DNA of 64,000 nt from Rhyzopertha dominica (taxonomy: Eukaryota > Arthropoda > Insecta > Coleoptera > Bostrichidae). The translations under genes and the position numbers were made by a program. Numbering within the stretch: position 1 is the stretch's first letter; each line of letters starts with the position of its first letter. Positions 21,402 to 31,102 of the stretch are shown here, piece by piece. The stretch is taken from the NCBI GenBank assembly GCA_025024175.1, contig QCXZ01000045.1, forward strand, positions 3,040,649-3,104,648, read 5' to 3'. Below the pieces are notes generated by a model that worked only from the letters and a program-made list of their open reading frames with translations, did not search any database and had not been told where the DNA came from.

Positions 21402-22745
21402 ATCTAGATAATTGGAAGGACCACTACAAAAAGCTTCTTACCGAAGACCGACAGGTGTTTTTAAATGAGGATGATAGTTTTACCTTGGATTCGAGTCTCA
21501 ATGAGGACTACTTGATAACGGCGAAAGAAATTAAGGAAAGCCTAGATTCTATGAAAAATGGACGGGCTCCAGGACCGAATGGTGTACCCATCGAGCTAAT
21601 AAAGAATGGACCAGATATTCTCACGCAACTCCTATCATATGTATTTACATGTTTTTTAAGAGGAGACGAAATTCCAGCAGAGTGGAAACAGCCTATATAT
21701 CAAATATTCATAAACAGGGGGACAGAAAAAATGCACTAATTACTGAGGTTTGAGTGTCATAAATTCTTTATCTAGATTATATGAAAAAATAATCAAAAAC
21801 AGAATAGAAGAAGAAACAGAAGATATAGAAGATCAAAATGGTTTCCGAGCAGGTCGATCAACAAATGATAGTGTATCTGTCCTTAAGCAACTTATAGAGA
21901 AAAGAAAGACATGCAATTTAGAAACTCATCTCGTATTTGTGGATTTGCAAAAGGCTTTATGATAGCGTACCTTTGGTAAACCTTTGGAGAGCCATGAGAA
22001 CCGCTGTAGTCAAAGATATGTACATCCAGGCAGTCAGGTCTTTGTACTTCAATATGACAAGCTGTGTAAAGGTTGGATCTAAATTATCAGAGCCGTTTCC
22101 AGTTACCAAAGGCTTAAGACAAGGATGCGCTATTGCCCCCACCTTATTTAAAATATATTTGAACACTACACTAGAGCATTGTAGAAGAACCTGCTGTAAT
22201 ATGGGTGTGTCTATCGGCAACAGCAAGCTATTTACCTTGCACTTCGCTGACGTCCAAGTCATTATAGCAGAAGATCATGACGATATCTCATATATGCTGA
22301 GCAAACTAGACCTAGAATACCAGAAGTGGGGCCTCACAATCAATACAGATAAACAGAGTATTTGATAGTAGGCGCAAAAGCTAGACATACATCTCAGAAC
22401 TGGAATTATAAAAAAGGTCGACTCTTATAAATATCTCGGAGTGAAGATTACAAAAGAGGGTACATGCGAAAAATAAATAAAAAACCGTATTGAACAAGGA
22501 AGAATTGTCACAACGCAACTTAATTCAGTACTCTGGAGTAAACAGATAACGAACTACACGAAACGGCGAATTTATAAATCAGTAGTCGAAAACATCGTAA
22601 CATACGGAGCCGAAACATGGACTACACCATCCACACTCAAGAAAAAGTTATTATCAACAGAAATGAACTTTTAGAGAAGAGCATGCGGACTAACACTAAG
22701 AGGTAAAGTAAGAAATGAGCAAATAAGAAAAATGGATGTTAGGAT
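21402..22745 (+). pseudogene. RTE-like LINE fragment, reverse transcriptase to C-terminus
   Basis: The + strand encodes WKDHYKKLL, EIKESLDSMKNGRAPGPNG, IPAEWKQ, DQNGFRAGRSTND, VFVDLQKA, VTKGLRQGCAIAPTLFKIYL, FADVQVIIAE, QKWGLTINTDK, YKYLGVKIT and GAETWTTPSTLKKKLLSTEM. The order and the GLRQGC motif are those of RTE-type or related LINE reverse transcriptases. The catalytic FADD has become FADV, and stops and frameshifts occur near 21738, 21961 and 22365. The element is 5' truncated and abuts THAP copy C. No clear 3' tail remains. Confidence 0.85.
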
Positions 22746-23222
22746 GCGGAATACGGTTATAGATAACTGTAAAAACCCGCGAGACATATATAAGAGTATC
22801 CGAGGCACCGCTTTCATTTTTAAAATAATAAAACACGGTACACTACTTTTCTCGTTTGACTTCGCAGTTTTTTTTTCGCCGTCCGACATAGTGCACAATT
22901 GGGAATTTGCCATGTATTTTTTATTTTTATTAAATTGCATATTAATGGGTAGCATCTAATCCACAAAACAACTGTGACAGCTTATAAATTCGAAAAATGG
23001 ATCGTAAGGTGTATTTTTAATATTAAAAATGTGAATAATTAAAGGGACCGCCAAAACGCGAACATATTGGCCGTGACGTCAGGTGTCTTGTAATTGGCCG
23101 CTTGTTTACATCTGGGGTCAGCGCGTCACGCGTCAGCCTCAGCCCGTCAATTTATCAGTTTGTTGTTTGCGTTCATTTTGTGACAGGCGAATTAAAATAC
23201 GCCAAGAAAAAGTGAAATACTT

Positions 23223-23318
23223 ATGACTTCTGAAGGCATGTTCATTGTTATGGAATTTGTGTACAGCGACGAGCGGTTCAACGCGGCGGAGATGAGGAAC
23301 GTAAAAGCAACAGCATAA
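23223..23318 (+). CDS. Conserved 31-codon ORF of the THAP element, copy C
   Basis: Starts MTSEGMFIVMEFVYSDE and ends NVKATA before TAA, following about 320 bp of element DNA rich in CpG and containing the GACGTCAGGTGTC block. Across the copies it keeps length and stop in three of five, with mostly single substitutions. Its position just inside one end, facing the THAP gene at the other end, suggests the first exon or start of a second transposon gene. ISL2EU-type elements carry such a second gene (a YqaJ-like nuclease), but nothing in these 31 residues identifies that domain. Confidence 0.4.
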   Translation: MTSEGMFIVMEFVYSDERFNAAEMRNVKATA

Positions 23319-23724
23319 GTGAACTTTTCATCAAATTAACGTAGCATTGATGATTTGATCACAGTGGGTTGTTGGAAACATACTATTTGTAAACAAAAAT
23401 CTAAGAATCAAAAATGTACCCTAAACTTGACATTTATTTTAGATGTCAGAATAAATATAAATTGCCATTTATTTTTGGGGATCTTGCGGCTCGTTTCCGG
23501 TCTGGCTAACAGTCGAATATATGGAGAACAACGTCGTTCTTTATTATAACATTTCTCTCTATCAACTTATAACTCATATAATTTTTCCTATCCTCTTCAA
23601 GCTATAACATAAGTGGTAAACACTTATAACCCCAAAAAGAATAATAAAACTTACAGTAGGAATTAAGATGATCTTCATAACAGAAAAATAAACTTTGCGA
23701 TTTCGGGATATCACGTTTAGGGGT

Positions 23725-23922
23725 CTAGAACAACTCTTTCATACGTTGATAATCTCGAGGAACGGTTACAAAAATTTTGTTAGCTGTACTGACTGAAGTA
23801 CTTTTATAACCATGTACAATGCAACACTTGTTTTGTTTTCCATAGATAATAGATGCTTGTAAAACTACACAAATCACTTTTTGGTGCGACCTCTTACACC
23901 GTCCTTTCAATAAACACCACAC
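23725..23922 (-). pseudogene. THAP-domain exon, copy C
   Basis: The frame opens MWCLLKGRCKRSHQK and continues YGKQNKCCIVHGYKSTS, NKIFVTVPRDYQRMKELF before a stop. CCIVHGYKS is the start of a C2CH finger (the second Cys position is Tyr here; Cys in copy A), and FVTVPRDYQR matches the FxxxP...R segment of THAP domains. The last part with the CxxH pair is cut off by a stop that sister copies lack. Confidence 0.65.
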
Positions 23923-24174
23923 AAAAGCTTTTTCAATACAAGAATGATACTACACCATTAAACAGCACGCTCCTCGGTAATGTTTACATGATACTTTACG
24001 TCACTAGTTGAATAACCTTGGATAGAAGCGTTTTGGCGGTGACTCCTACATTTGAATTTCAGAGCTGAAATTCTCTACCTACAAATATTTTTTGTTTTTT
24101 TTAACATGGCGTACGATATATATGCACTTCAAGATTCATTTTACGTAATTTAAAAAAAAAATTGATAATACCCA

Positions 24175-24498
24175 ATTTTCAGACCACGCGCGATTACAGC
24201 AAGTACTACCGTTACGCCGGCACTGGTTCTGTTTTGCAGGAATGCAATTGATATACTTGAAGATTGTTGGTTGGTTTGGATTCGGAATAAAGATTGCTAT
24301 TAAAGGCAGATTGTGTCTCACGGTTGTCATACCCGTTGTTAAATAGACTGATACGTAAGTGTTGCGGTTCACTTTGATGTCCGCCTGGTGCTGAAATTGA
24401 TACTGCGCGATTTAACTTGCATAATACATATCTTGATAAGGTTATTTTTTAAAATCAGGTTTTGACTGGAAAATGACATGATATTTTAATTCTTATAG
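24175..24498. other. Intronic, unassigned
   Basis: No long frame on the + strand. The end of the stretch carries the AATTCTTATAG acceptor of the next transporter exon. Confidence 0.4.
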
Positions 24499-24848
24499 GC
24501 AACTATGAATCCCGTTTCCCAGACAGTCCAGAAGGCATAAGTTTTACCCATTGGCTCTTTATTGGAATTCCGTTAATGATAGTACTCGAGGTACTGATGG
24601 TCGTCTGGATGCAAGTGCTCTTTCTGGGCCTATTTCGGCCCTGGTCAGGGGACTCGAAGGCTATATCAATAGGCAAAGAGGGTGAAGAAGTCGCGAAAAA
24701 GGCTGTTAAGGATAAGGTGACGGAGCTTGGACCGATGTCTTTCCACGAACTCGGGGTCGCCTTCTGCTTCGTTTTGGCCATACTACTTTGGTTCTTCAGG
24801 AGACCTCAGTTTATAAAAGGATGGCCGGAGTATATGACAGACTTCAAG
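24499..24848 (+). CDS. Indy: SLC13 Na+/carboxylate cotransporter (Indy-like), third exon in window
   Basis: Encodes the end of Gly163 and residues 164-279. It begins NYESRFPDSPEGISFTHW, a loop typical of SLC13 proteins after the glycine-rich turn. A membrane helix follows (LFIGIPLMIVLEVLMVVWMQ), then a charged cytosolic segment (KEGEEVAKKAVKDKVTELGP) that in this family joins the two halves of the protein. The segment FHELGVAFCFVLAILLWFFR opens the second repeat, and the exon closes with WPEYMTDFK. The acceptor TTATAG precedes 24499, the donor is AAG|GTACGTG after 24848, phase 0. The preceding intron is about 9.1 kb and is filled by at least six mobile elements. Confidence 0.92.
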
Positions 24849-25117
24849 GTACGTGAAATTCGAGTTTTAGTTTATTGATAGGAGAGCAGTGTCGCTAAAT
24901 TGGACGTTCATCCGAACTTGCGCGGAATGTATGTAAAATGACCTGCTGATATTCATTTCAGAAGCGCGTATTTTTTAGGAATTTCTGATTTCTGATCTAA
25001 CAAACACAAGCTTTGAATTAAACTAATTTGACAATTGGCTACCGCCCTACCACAACCATGTTAATGGTTTTTGAATTTCCAGTCAAAAGCTGTACAGTTA
25101 TTTTAGATTGATATTAC

Positions 25118-26187
25118 AGCTGTTTGCCACTATACTTATTTAAGTACTGAAATAAGTTCTTAAACTTATTATACTGAAAATTGGATGCGCGCGCCGTTTC
25201 AATACAAGAAATAAGCGTAGGGTTTTGTTCTCAATTTGTAATTACAAATTCTTTTCAGTAAGTATTTCAATACGAACGCGTGCGCCCTTTTGTAGTTCTA
25301 ATCGTGATTTTCTCAACCTAAAGCTAATCTAACCGTAATCTATTAAATTCCGTCTTTATACAATAGCAAATGCAACGTAAAGTCTATTTTACTGCTAGAG
25401 AAAAGTAGACCTTAGATGTAACCCACTCATAAACAATTACTTTTACTGTTGTTTGTGTTTGTGGTCACCCCGAATTTCCACAATTTGTATTTAAAAATAA
25501 AAAAATGCCTGTTCACTAAAAAAAATTACTGAATGCATTAGCGTTGATACTAACAATGATATTGCAAGGAGAATAAATGTTAATATGGCTTCTTAAATGT
25601 GCTGAAAGAAGAGCTGTTATTAGAAGATCCAACAGCAAAAAATTTTCTACAAATGAGCAATGCTTTATTTGGAAAATTGTTTGAACTTGTCCATAACAAA
25701 ATAGGGTAAAAAGGTACACAATTCCGTGAAAGCATTCCTTCCGTTTCATTTACAAAAGCGTGACAACACATCACGTTCCCGGGGTTGTCAAAAGTTTACT
25801 CACACTAATATACATATTTTAAGAGGCTTAAAACTGCATTTCATGTTGATGTATTAATTAGCTGGTAGCAGGAAGTCAGACCAAAATAACAGATAGCCCC
25901 TATTCAAAAGTTTATTTCGCCAATATCAGTACAAAAGCTGCCTAATCTCACAACCCTGCTTATTGCGTAGGTTCGAGAATTAAGTTCTATGAACGTTTTG
26001 TTTATAAACGGTCAAACAGGTTAGTGCGCATCGATCTGCGCAGTTTTAACACGAAGTATGGAAATTCAGTACAAGAAAATAGAACGTAAACTAATTTCTT
26101 GTATTGAAACGGCGCGCGCATACAGTTTCCGTATAATAATTTTAACAACTTATTTCAATACGTAAATAAGTATAGTGGCAAACGGCT
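25118..26187. mobile_element. TIR element, about 1.07 kb, inverted ends of about 90 bp
   Basis: The left end AGCTGTTTGCCACTATACTT and the right end, its reverse complement (AAGTATAGTGGCAAACGGCT), are followed inward by paired GAAATAAGTT/AACTTATTTC and GCGCGCGCCGTTTC/GAAACGGCGCGCGC blocks and CAATACAAGAAAT. The interior has no recognisable gene. No target duplication could be identified with confidence. Confidence 0.75.
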
Positions 26188-26654
26188 CTTAGGCACTATA
26201 CCAAGGTCATGATCGTTTTTATATAAAATTGATTATTGATGGACATTAATGGAGATGTCAAGAAGTTCATAAATTTTCTTACGTTAAACATTATTACCAC
26301 TATAACACTTAACCAATCCAGTTAATGTAAAACAATCCAGAAGCGTTGGAAAAAAGATTTGCTTGTTAAGTTTAATCGAAACTTCTGCTTTAGAAAATCA
26401 CGCAAAGTTAATGCACTATGTACAGCGCAGTTTGTTTGCCTATAGTTTTCAAAAAAAATCGTTCACAGCATCCACAAAGTAAAACTGTTTTATATCATGA
26501 CCATGCCTCCTCCTATATAACTCAGCAAAAGACGCAGCTTTTGGAGGAATCACATGTGATATTTACCCTGCAGCCCAAATTTATCACGTAGCGCATTTAC
26601 AGCTGAATGGCTCGTCGCTCAGTATTTTCGAGCTTCGGAGCGGTCGTCAAGGCT

Positions 26655-26866
26655 GGCATGTCAGTGTAATGCTGACAGATGGCATTGCCATCCTAAATTC
26701 TTGCTTTCATCATACCATTGCTTTGCTATATAAGCAAAACCAGTTTTATGCCGTGTTGTTTACACTAGACCTAAACTGCACTGATGAGCTGTAATGACAG
26801 CGAAATAGTACTATCTGCAGTTGGTTGAGGTGTAGACAGCACAGCATAGACATGCATTTTAATACT
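26655..26866 (+). mobile_element. Hammerhead-ribozyme repeat, single + strand copy
   Basis: Contains the body block CAGTGTAATGCTGACAG, GGCATTGCCATCC, a TATATAAGC box near 26728 and an intact ribozyme, ending with GCATGCATTTTAAT-like sequence. It sits between GTCAAGGCTG and ACTTTTTCATTTCTTCATAT, both of which also occur in the adjacent tRNA-like SINE at 27148-27275. This suggests the unit inserted into such a SINE. Confidence 0.75.
26745..26853 (+). ncRNA. Type I hammerhead ribozyme, all core bases intact (copy 4)
   Basis: Helix I is ACTGCA (26775-26780) with TGCAGT, plus outer pairing GTGTTGTTTACAC with GTGTAGACAGCAC (two G-U pairs). CTGATGA is at 26781-26787. Helix II is GCTGT (26788-26792), loop AATG, ACAGC (26797-26801). 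GAAA is at 26802-26805. Helix III is the very short ATAG/CTAT palindrome, and the cleavage site follows C26815. Short helix III and open helix I define the type found in metazoan Penelope-like elements and retrozymes. It should self-cleave, possibly better as a dimer because helix III is weak. Confidence 0.85.
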
Positions 26867-27147
26867 TTTTCATTTCTTCATATGCCTGTAAACCCATAAA
26901 AAATATCATACATGTTCATAAAAACTAAATTCAGGCAGTAATTAACTTTCACTGTATATAATAATATATATTGGGTTGTAATTAGCTGCTGGTCGCCATA
27001 GTCTGGCCACCGCAGCGAATTACGCTCCGAAGCCCGAAAACACTGAGCGACGAGCGATTCAGCTGTAAATGCGCTGGATGGCGTTCAGCAGCATTACATA
27101 GTAAACTTTGATGAATATATGCCACTTTGACCGCGATTCTGAATAGG

Positions 27148-27220
27148 GCCTTGATAGCTCAATGGATAGAGCGCTTGACTAGTGTTCATAAGGTCCCGGG
27201 GTCAAACCTCGGTCAAGGCT
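27148..27220 (+). other. tRNA-like sequence (Thr-AGT-like), probably a SINE head
   Basis: Acceptor strands GCCTTGA and TCAAGGC pair perfectly. A D arm GCTC/GAGC encloses AATGGATA, and the A box TAGCTCAATGG is good. The anticodon loop CTAGTGT would give AGT. The anticodon stem is mispaired at two positions (CTTGA against TCATA), and the T loop reads GTCAAAC instead of TTCRANY. An immediate tail with CATTTCTTCATGTGCCTG, also present at 26875-26915 without the tRNA, argues for a tRNA-derived SINE rather than a functional tRNA gene. Confidence 0.55.
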
Positions 27221-27278
27221 GACAATACTGTTTCATTTCTTCATGTGCCTGTAAACCCATAAAAAATATCATACTTTT
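27221..27278 (+). repeat. SINE tail, direct repeat of 26866-26918
   Basis: TTTCATTTCTTCAT-A/G-TGCCTGTAAACCC followed by ATAAAAAATATCATAC occurs at both places about 360 bp apart. It follows the tRNA-like head here and the hammerhead copy there. Confidence 0.8.
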
Positions 27279-27738
27279 ATATATATTTATTCCTAATTCT
27301 ATTAATACGCGTATCATCACTAAGCAGTGAATGCACAAAACAGACAATTAGCAAAACCGCAAAGTGACACAAAGCACGACAGACCTTTTGTTGTGTAACG
27401 CACGTCCGAATGAGCGGTCAGAGAAGGGAAAGAGTGCTATGAGGTAGTATATGTAGTATAAAAGAAGCTACAATATTGGCACCTTGTATATTCCATGACA
27501 TTGGAGATACTAGAAATGCATTGCTTGTTGGTATCTAGCTTAATTAAAAATTATTGCAGGCTACGGAATGGGTCCGCTCCACACGGCGTCGTGCGTGTAC
27601 CTCTCCATCTAATACCGTCACGAACACTTACCTTCTAAGTGCCATATTCCATATTCCCACTCCCAAAAAGACTAAAATTTCAGTCTGACTGACCGCGAAA
27701 GTTTATGTTCCTTCAACCTTAACTTTTCCTTTTTCCAG
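27279..27738. other. Intronic, unassigned
   Basis: No element recognised. The stretch ends with a strong polypyrimidine tract and CCAG acceptor (TTTTCCTTTTTCCAG). Confidence 0.4.
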
Positions 27739-28101
27739 GCTAAAGATTCGGTGTGCGCCGTGATAGTCGCCCTCATCCTTTACAGCGTACCAGCACAGCC
27801 CCATTTCATCTACGCTCTCAAGAAAGATTCGGCCAAGCGATCATCTGTCAGGTCATCACCCCTACTAACCTGGAAGGTGACCCAGCAGAAGATGCACTGG
27901 GGCCTAATGTTACTCCTGGGTGGCGGCTTCGCCTTGGCTGAGGGATCGAAAGCTAGTGGAATGGACTCGCTGATCGGCGATGAACTCGCCATGTTGACCT
28001 CGATGCCGAGGTACTCGGTGTTGACGATCGTACTGTGTTGTACTGTGGTTATCACTCAGATATTTACTAGCAATGTGGCCGTTGCTAGTCTTATACTGCC
28101 G
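27739..28101 (+). CDS. Indy: SLC13 Na+/carboxylate cotransporter (Indy-like), fourth exon in window
   Basis: Encodes residues 280-400 and both borders are phase 0. It contains VCAVIVALILYSVPAQP (membrane segment with the conserved proline turn), a hydrophilic stretch with RSSPLLTWKVTQQKMHW, the characteristic GLMLLLGGGFALAEGSKASG (re-entrant hairpin and helix of the second transport repeat) and TSNVAVASLILP at the end. SNV at 390-392 is the second-repeat counterpart of the SNT signature; insect family members commonly carry Val instead of Thr here. The donor CCG|GTAAGA follows 28101. Confidence 0.93.
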
Positions 28102-28320
28102 GTAAGATAAAAATTTGCATTTTTGATACAGTGATCATGAAGTTCAGAACAAAATACTTAATTTAGTTACGTAACTCGCAATACTGAGTTTTATTCTGCA
28201 TCAGCATTCGATTACGTACTTCCCAACATTCTTTGACCATAAAAGTTTACATCTGAGAAAATCTCATACTGTCATATTGACATATACCATTTCAACATCA
28301 AAGTAAAAAGGATTGCCCCT

Positions 28321-29268
28321 AGTTTCAAATTCACTAGGAAAAGAAGAACACCTATGGGTTCCCCATTGTAATGGCAAACATATTCATGGAAGCCTTTGAA
28401 CAAATAGCTTTAGAGTCACCAGACCTGTAACCTAAAATCTGGCTTCGTTATGTCGACAACACTTTCATTATTAGGCCTCATTGCTCCAACACCTTAACAA
28501 CCTTCTTAGATCACCTTAATTCGCAACATTCAGATATAAAATTCAAGATGGAAATCGAAGGCAATAATTCTCTTTCATGAAACTCGTCTGCCGGATGGTC
28601 GTTTGGGCCCTCTGTCTATTAAAGCCACCCACACCACCATACCTCACAAAAACGTTCTGTTCTAAATTCTCTTGTTAACCGTGCTATATCAATTTCTGAA
28701 CCGGACAAACTTCGAAATGAATTTGAAACACTCAAGTATCAGTCTGGCCAACAACGGGTATATTAACCGTGAGATAGAATTTGCAACTAATCGTCATCTT
28801 TACCACAAATCCAAACTAACTCATCCGTACTATCTTCTTCCATCTCCCTTCGAAAATGTCACAGATGTTTCCATCTCCGAAAGGCAAAATAAGGTATTTA
28901 CAGTATCCCTTGTTCGTGCGGTGCCGTATATATCAGCGAAACGCGTAGATCAATTAAAATCAGGTTTCTTCACCAACTCAGCAGTAACCAAACATCAGCA
29001 TGAAACCGATCACAATATTTTGTTTGACAACGTGTCAGTTTTAGCGAGTCCCCTTTTTCACAACTCGAAAATTCCGAGAAGCCATACCAAACATCTCCAT
29101 AACCTAAACTGCGAAGATGGTTATCATCTCTCCATTATTTGGTACCCAATCACTCGTCGGCCATTCCCACTTTCACAATCTCCCACTTCTGCGTTCAAGC
29201 ACCCCTCTCGTAACGCCAAGTGTCTATCGTTTTCATTATCTTTTATTGCTGACGTACAATCGTACTGA
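28321..29268 (+). pseudogene. Penelope-like element fragment (reverse transcriptase to GIY-YIG region)
   Basis: Reading through several frames on +, I find a MANIFMEAFEQIALES segment, then RYVDNTFIIRPH (the catalytic YVDD motif with Asn in place of the second Asp), and LDHLNSQHSDIKFKMEIEGN. An NRAISISEPDKLRNE-like linker follows, and near the end KSGFFTNSAVTKHQHETDHN, a counterpart of the HALxxNH part of the GIY-YIG endonuclease. The order and wording are those of Penelope-like elements. Several frameshifts and the YVDN change make it dead. It lies in the last transporter intron, on the same strand. The open frame 28672-29268 belongs to it. Confidence 0.75.
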
Positions 29269-30596
29269 ATTCAGTACAAAATTTCTTTAAAAGTACACTT
29301 ATGCTCCTTGAAAAATACGATTTTCAGTACACCTTTAGTTTTTTTTTTTATATTTGAATTTTAGAAAGCACTAAAATCTAAAGTTGCGATTAGATGTATC
29401 TATAAAAATTAAAAATTATTTAACAATACTTGTTAATCTTAATGTGAACCACTATTGCTTGAAAGGCAGCGAATTACTCGTAGTACACACAGTACAAAGA
29501 TCTATATACTGTGATGTACATTGATGCAGGTGGCTGGAAAGGTACCCAAACCTTTCTCTCTTACGCTTGTCTTTTAAACTTGTGCTTGTCGCAATCTAAT
29601 ACGTTAGGTATTGTCAGCGCTTTAAAATGCAGTTGCGATCGCAGTCGATACGAATGGCAAGCTGATTCTTGTAATAATTTTTAACAGTTGTATTTTACAG
29701 TAATTTTTCCAGTTCTTTCTTGCAGTAATCAGTAATGTATATTTTTGTTATTTTGTCAAATATTGTTAGTGGATTACATTATGTACTTTTTTTGAAACTC
29801 CTGCTTTTCCCAATTCATTTCACTTTTGGTTGATGACAGTTTTAAATTTGAAAGCGGCAGCACTGTTCTCTTTTTACCTTGGGATTCAGTTCGGACGTGC
29901 TTCTCGCGTTAAGTTTGTATCATATTCCACACTCCTTATTCCTGTTCTGATTATATCCTTAGATGTGCTGGCAAAACGTCGACCATATTCCAAAATCAGA
30001 CGCGGTCTAACCCAAAAAGGCTAGATAAGATCTCAAGAAGAACGAAAGTTGCAGCAGTTTTGTTGTTTGAAGGGATGATTTTCTAACGTCCGGTATTTCC
30101 ATATATAAATTTCCCGCTCTTTTTGCAGTGAATGGCGGACTTTGCGGTCTAGCTTGGAAGCTTTGAGAATATACAAGGTCGAGGAACCTTATTAGACAAC
30201 TGATTCGCGAACCTCAGTCTATTTATCGAATCCACAGGCTCTGGGTTTCCACATTATAATAATAATCTTGAAAAGAAAAAAATCTAGTTAATTCAGTGAT
30301 TTGTTTTTGTCCAGTTTTTTAGTGACCATATAAAATATTCTTTAAAGAACGTTTTTGTATAATTTTCCTCATTGATAATGCATTATTGTGCTGAGAAGTG
30401 TCATTTTAATAACTATATATGTATCATATATAGAGCTTTCAGAAACTAATCTCAGTATTAAAAGGAGTAGGTAATAAAGAAGATCAGTTTTAATGAAATG
30501 AGTTCCCGAATAGTTATTTATACGTCAAATTTGTTGCTTTTAACGGTACAAGTGGGATATTAAGGATGAGTGTAATAAAAAAATTATTCTTTTCAG
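29269..30596. other. Last intron of the transporter, unassigned part
   Basis: AT-rich with a 64-codon frame at 29830-30024 that has no recognisable motif. The stretch ends with TTATTCTTTTCAG, the acceptor of the terminal exon. Confidence 0.4.
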
Positions 30597-30932
30597 ATTT
30601 TATCGGCCATGTCTGTCACAGCTCGGTGGCACCCCCTTTATCTGATGATGCCCGCCACTCTGGCAACCTCATTTGCTTACATGCTCCCAATAGCAACACC
30701 CCCTAACGCGCTTGCTGCCGCCCCTTGCAATTGTCCTACAAAGCACATGATGATTGCCGGTTTTGGCGCAGCCATCATTTCTTTGGCTTGCTTGCTAGTC
30801 ATTTGGCCACTTCTTTCTGGTCTAGTTTATGGCTTGGACGAATTTCCTTGGTGGGCAGATAACACAACGACCACCAAAGATCCTAATTATTTTATATCCC
30901 TCACACCGATGACAGGGTTTACTTTAGAGTGA
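30597..30932 (+). CDS. Indy: SLC13 Na+/carboxylate cotransporter (Indy-like), terminal exon
   Basis: Encodes residues 401-511 and the TGA stop. ILSAMSVTARWHPLYLMMPA is followed by SFAYMLPIATPPNALAAAP, in which ATPPNA (433-438) is the conserved second-repeat motif facing the substrate. The last helix IAGFGAAIISLACLLVIWPL follows, then a short tail with WWADNTTTTKDP. The NTT sequon (Asn489) near the C-terminus sits where SLC13 proteins are N-glycosylated on the outside. The family's usual length is about 570-600 residues, so about 60-90 residues are missing from the 5' end and none from the 3' end. Confidence 0.94.
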   Translation: MLSAMSVTARWHPLYLMMPATLATSFAYMLPIATPPNALAAAPCNCPTKHMMIAGFGAAIISLACLLVIWPLLSGLVYGLDEFPWWADNTTTTKDPNYFISLTPMTGFTLE

Positions 30933-31096
30933 CATGTGAGCCCGATGCTAATTTCTTCAATTTTATTGGTCATGTTTTCATTCTGTAGCACCCATGTTTT
31001 GTTAACATTATTTGTAGGTTTAGATAAAGCCATGTTTACGCTAGAGCTTTAAGTTCGTGTATTCATGATACCCATGTTAATATACTGTAAATACTA

Positions 31097-31102
31097 ATTA
31101 AA
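31097..31102 (+). terminator. Possible polyadenylation signal ATTAAA of the transporter gene
   Basis: ATTAAA lies 165 bp after the stop codon, followed by T-rich sequence at 31108-31135. I saw no AATAAA before the next element begins at about 31438. Confidence 0.4.

Larger units (their letters stand above)
22900..24174. mobile_element. THAP-bearing DNA element, copy C (both ends present)
   Basis: Bounded by TGGGAATTTGCC on the left and ATACCCA on the right, with AAT and ATT flanks. It carries the complete 31-codon small ORF on + and a nearly open THAP exon on minus. The second THAP exon, behind an intron with a recognisable acceptor, lies about 23500-23600 on the minus strand. With 1275 bp it is the best full-length reference copy in the window. 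It is in the intron between the transporter exons ending at 15365 and starting at 24499. Confidence 0.85.
26591..27074. mobile_element. TIR element interrupted by a hammerhead repeat
   Basis: GCGCATTTACAGCTGAATGG followed by CTCGTCGCTCAGT and GCTTCGGAGCG at the left is mirrored at the right by CGCTCCGAAG, ACTGAGCGACGAG, CGATTCAGCTGTAAATGCGC. Between them lie a fragment of the tRNA-like SINE end (GTCAAGGCTG), a hammerhead copy and a SINE tail. Confidence 0.7.

Noticed and set aside
27148..27220. Functional tRNA-Thr(AGT) gene
   Set aside because: The acceptor, D and T stems are fine, but the anticodon stem has two mispairs, the T loop lacks the TTCRANY pattern, and the tail is shared with a dispersed repeat. 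A SINE head is more likely.
28672..29268. A 198-codon frame as a new host gene
   Set aside because: Its C-terminal third carries the HQHETDHN stretch of Penelope GIY-YIG regions and the upstream frames hold the polymerase motif. It is part of the retroelement.
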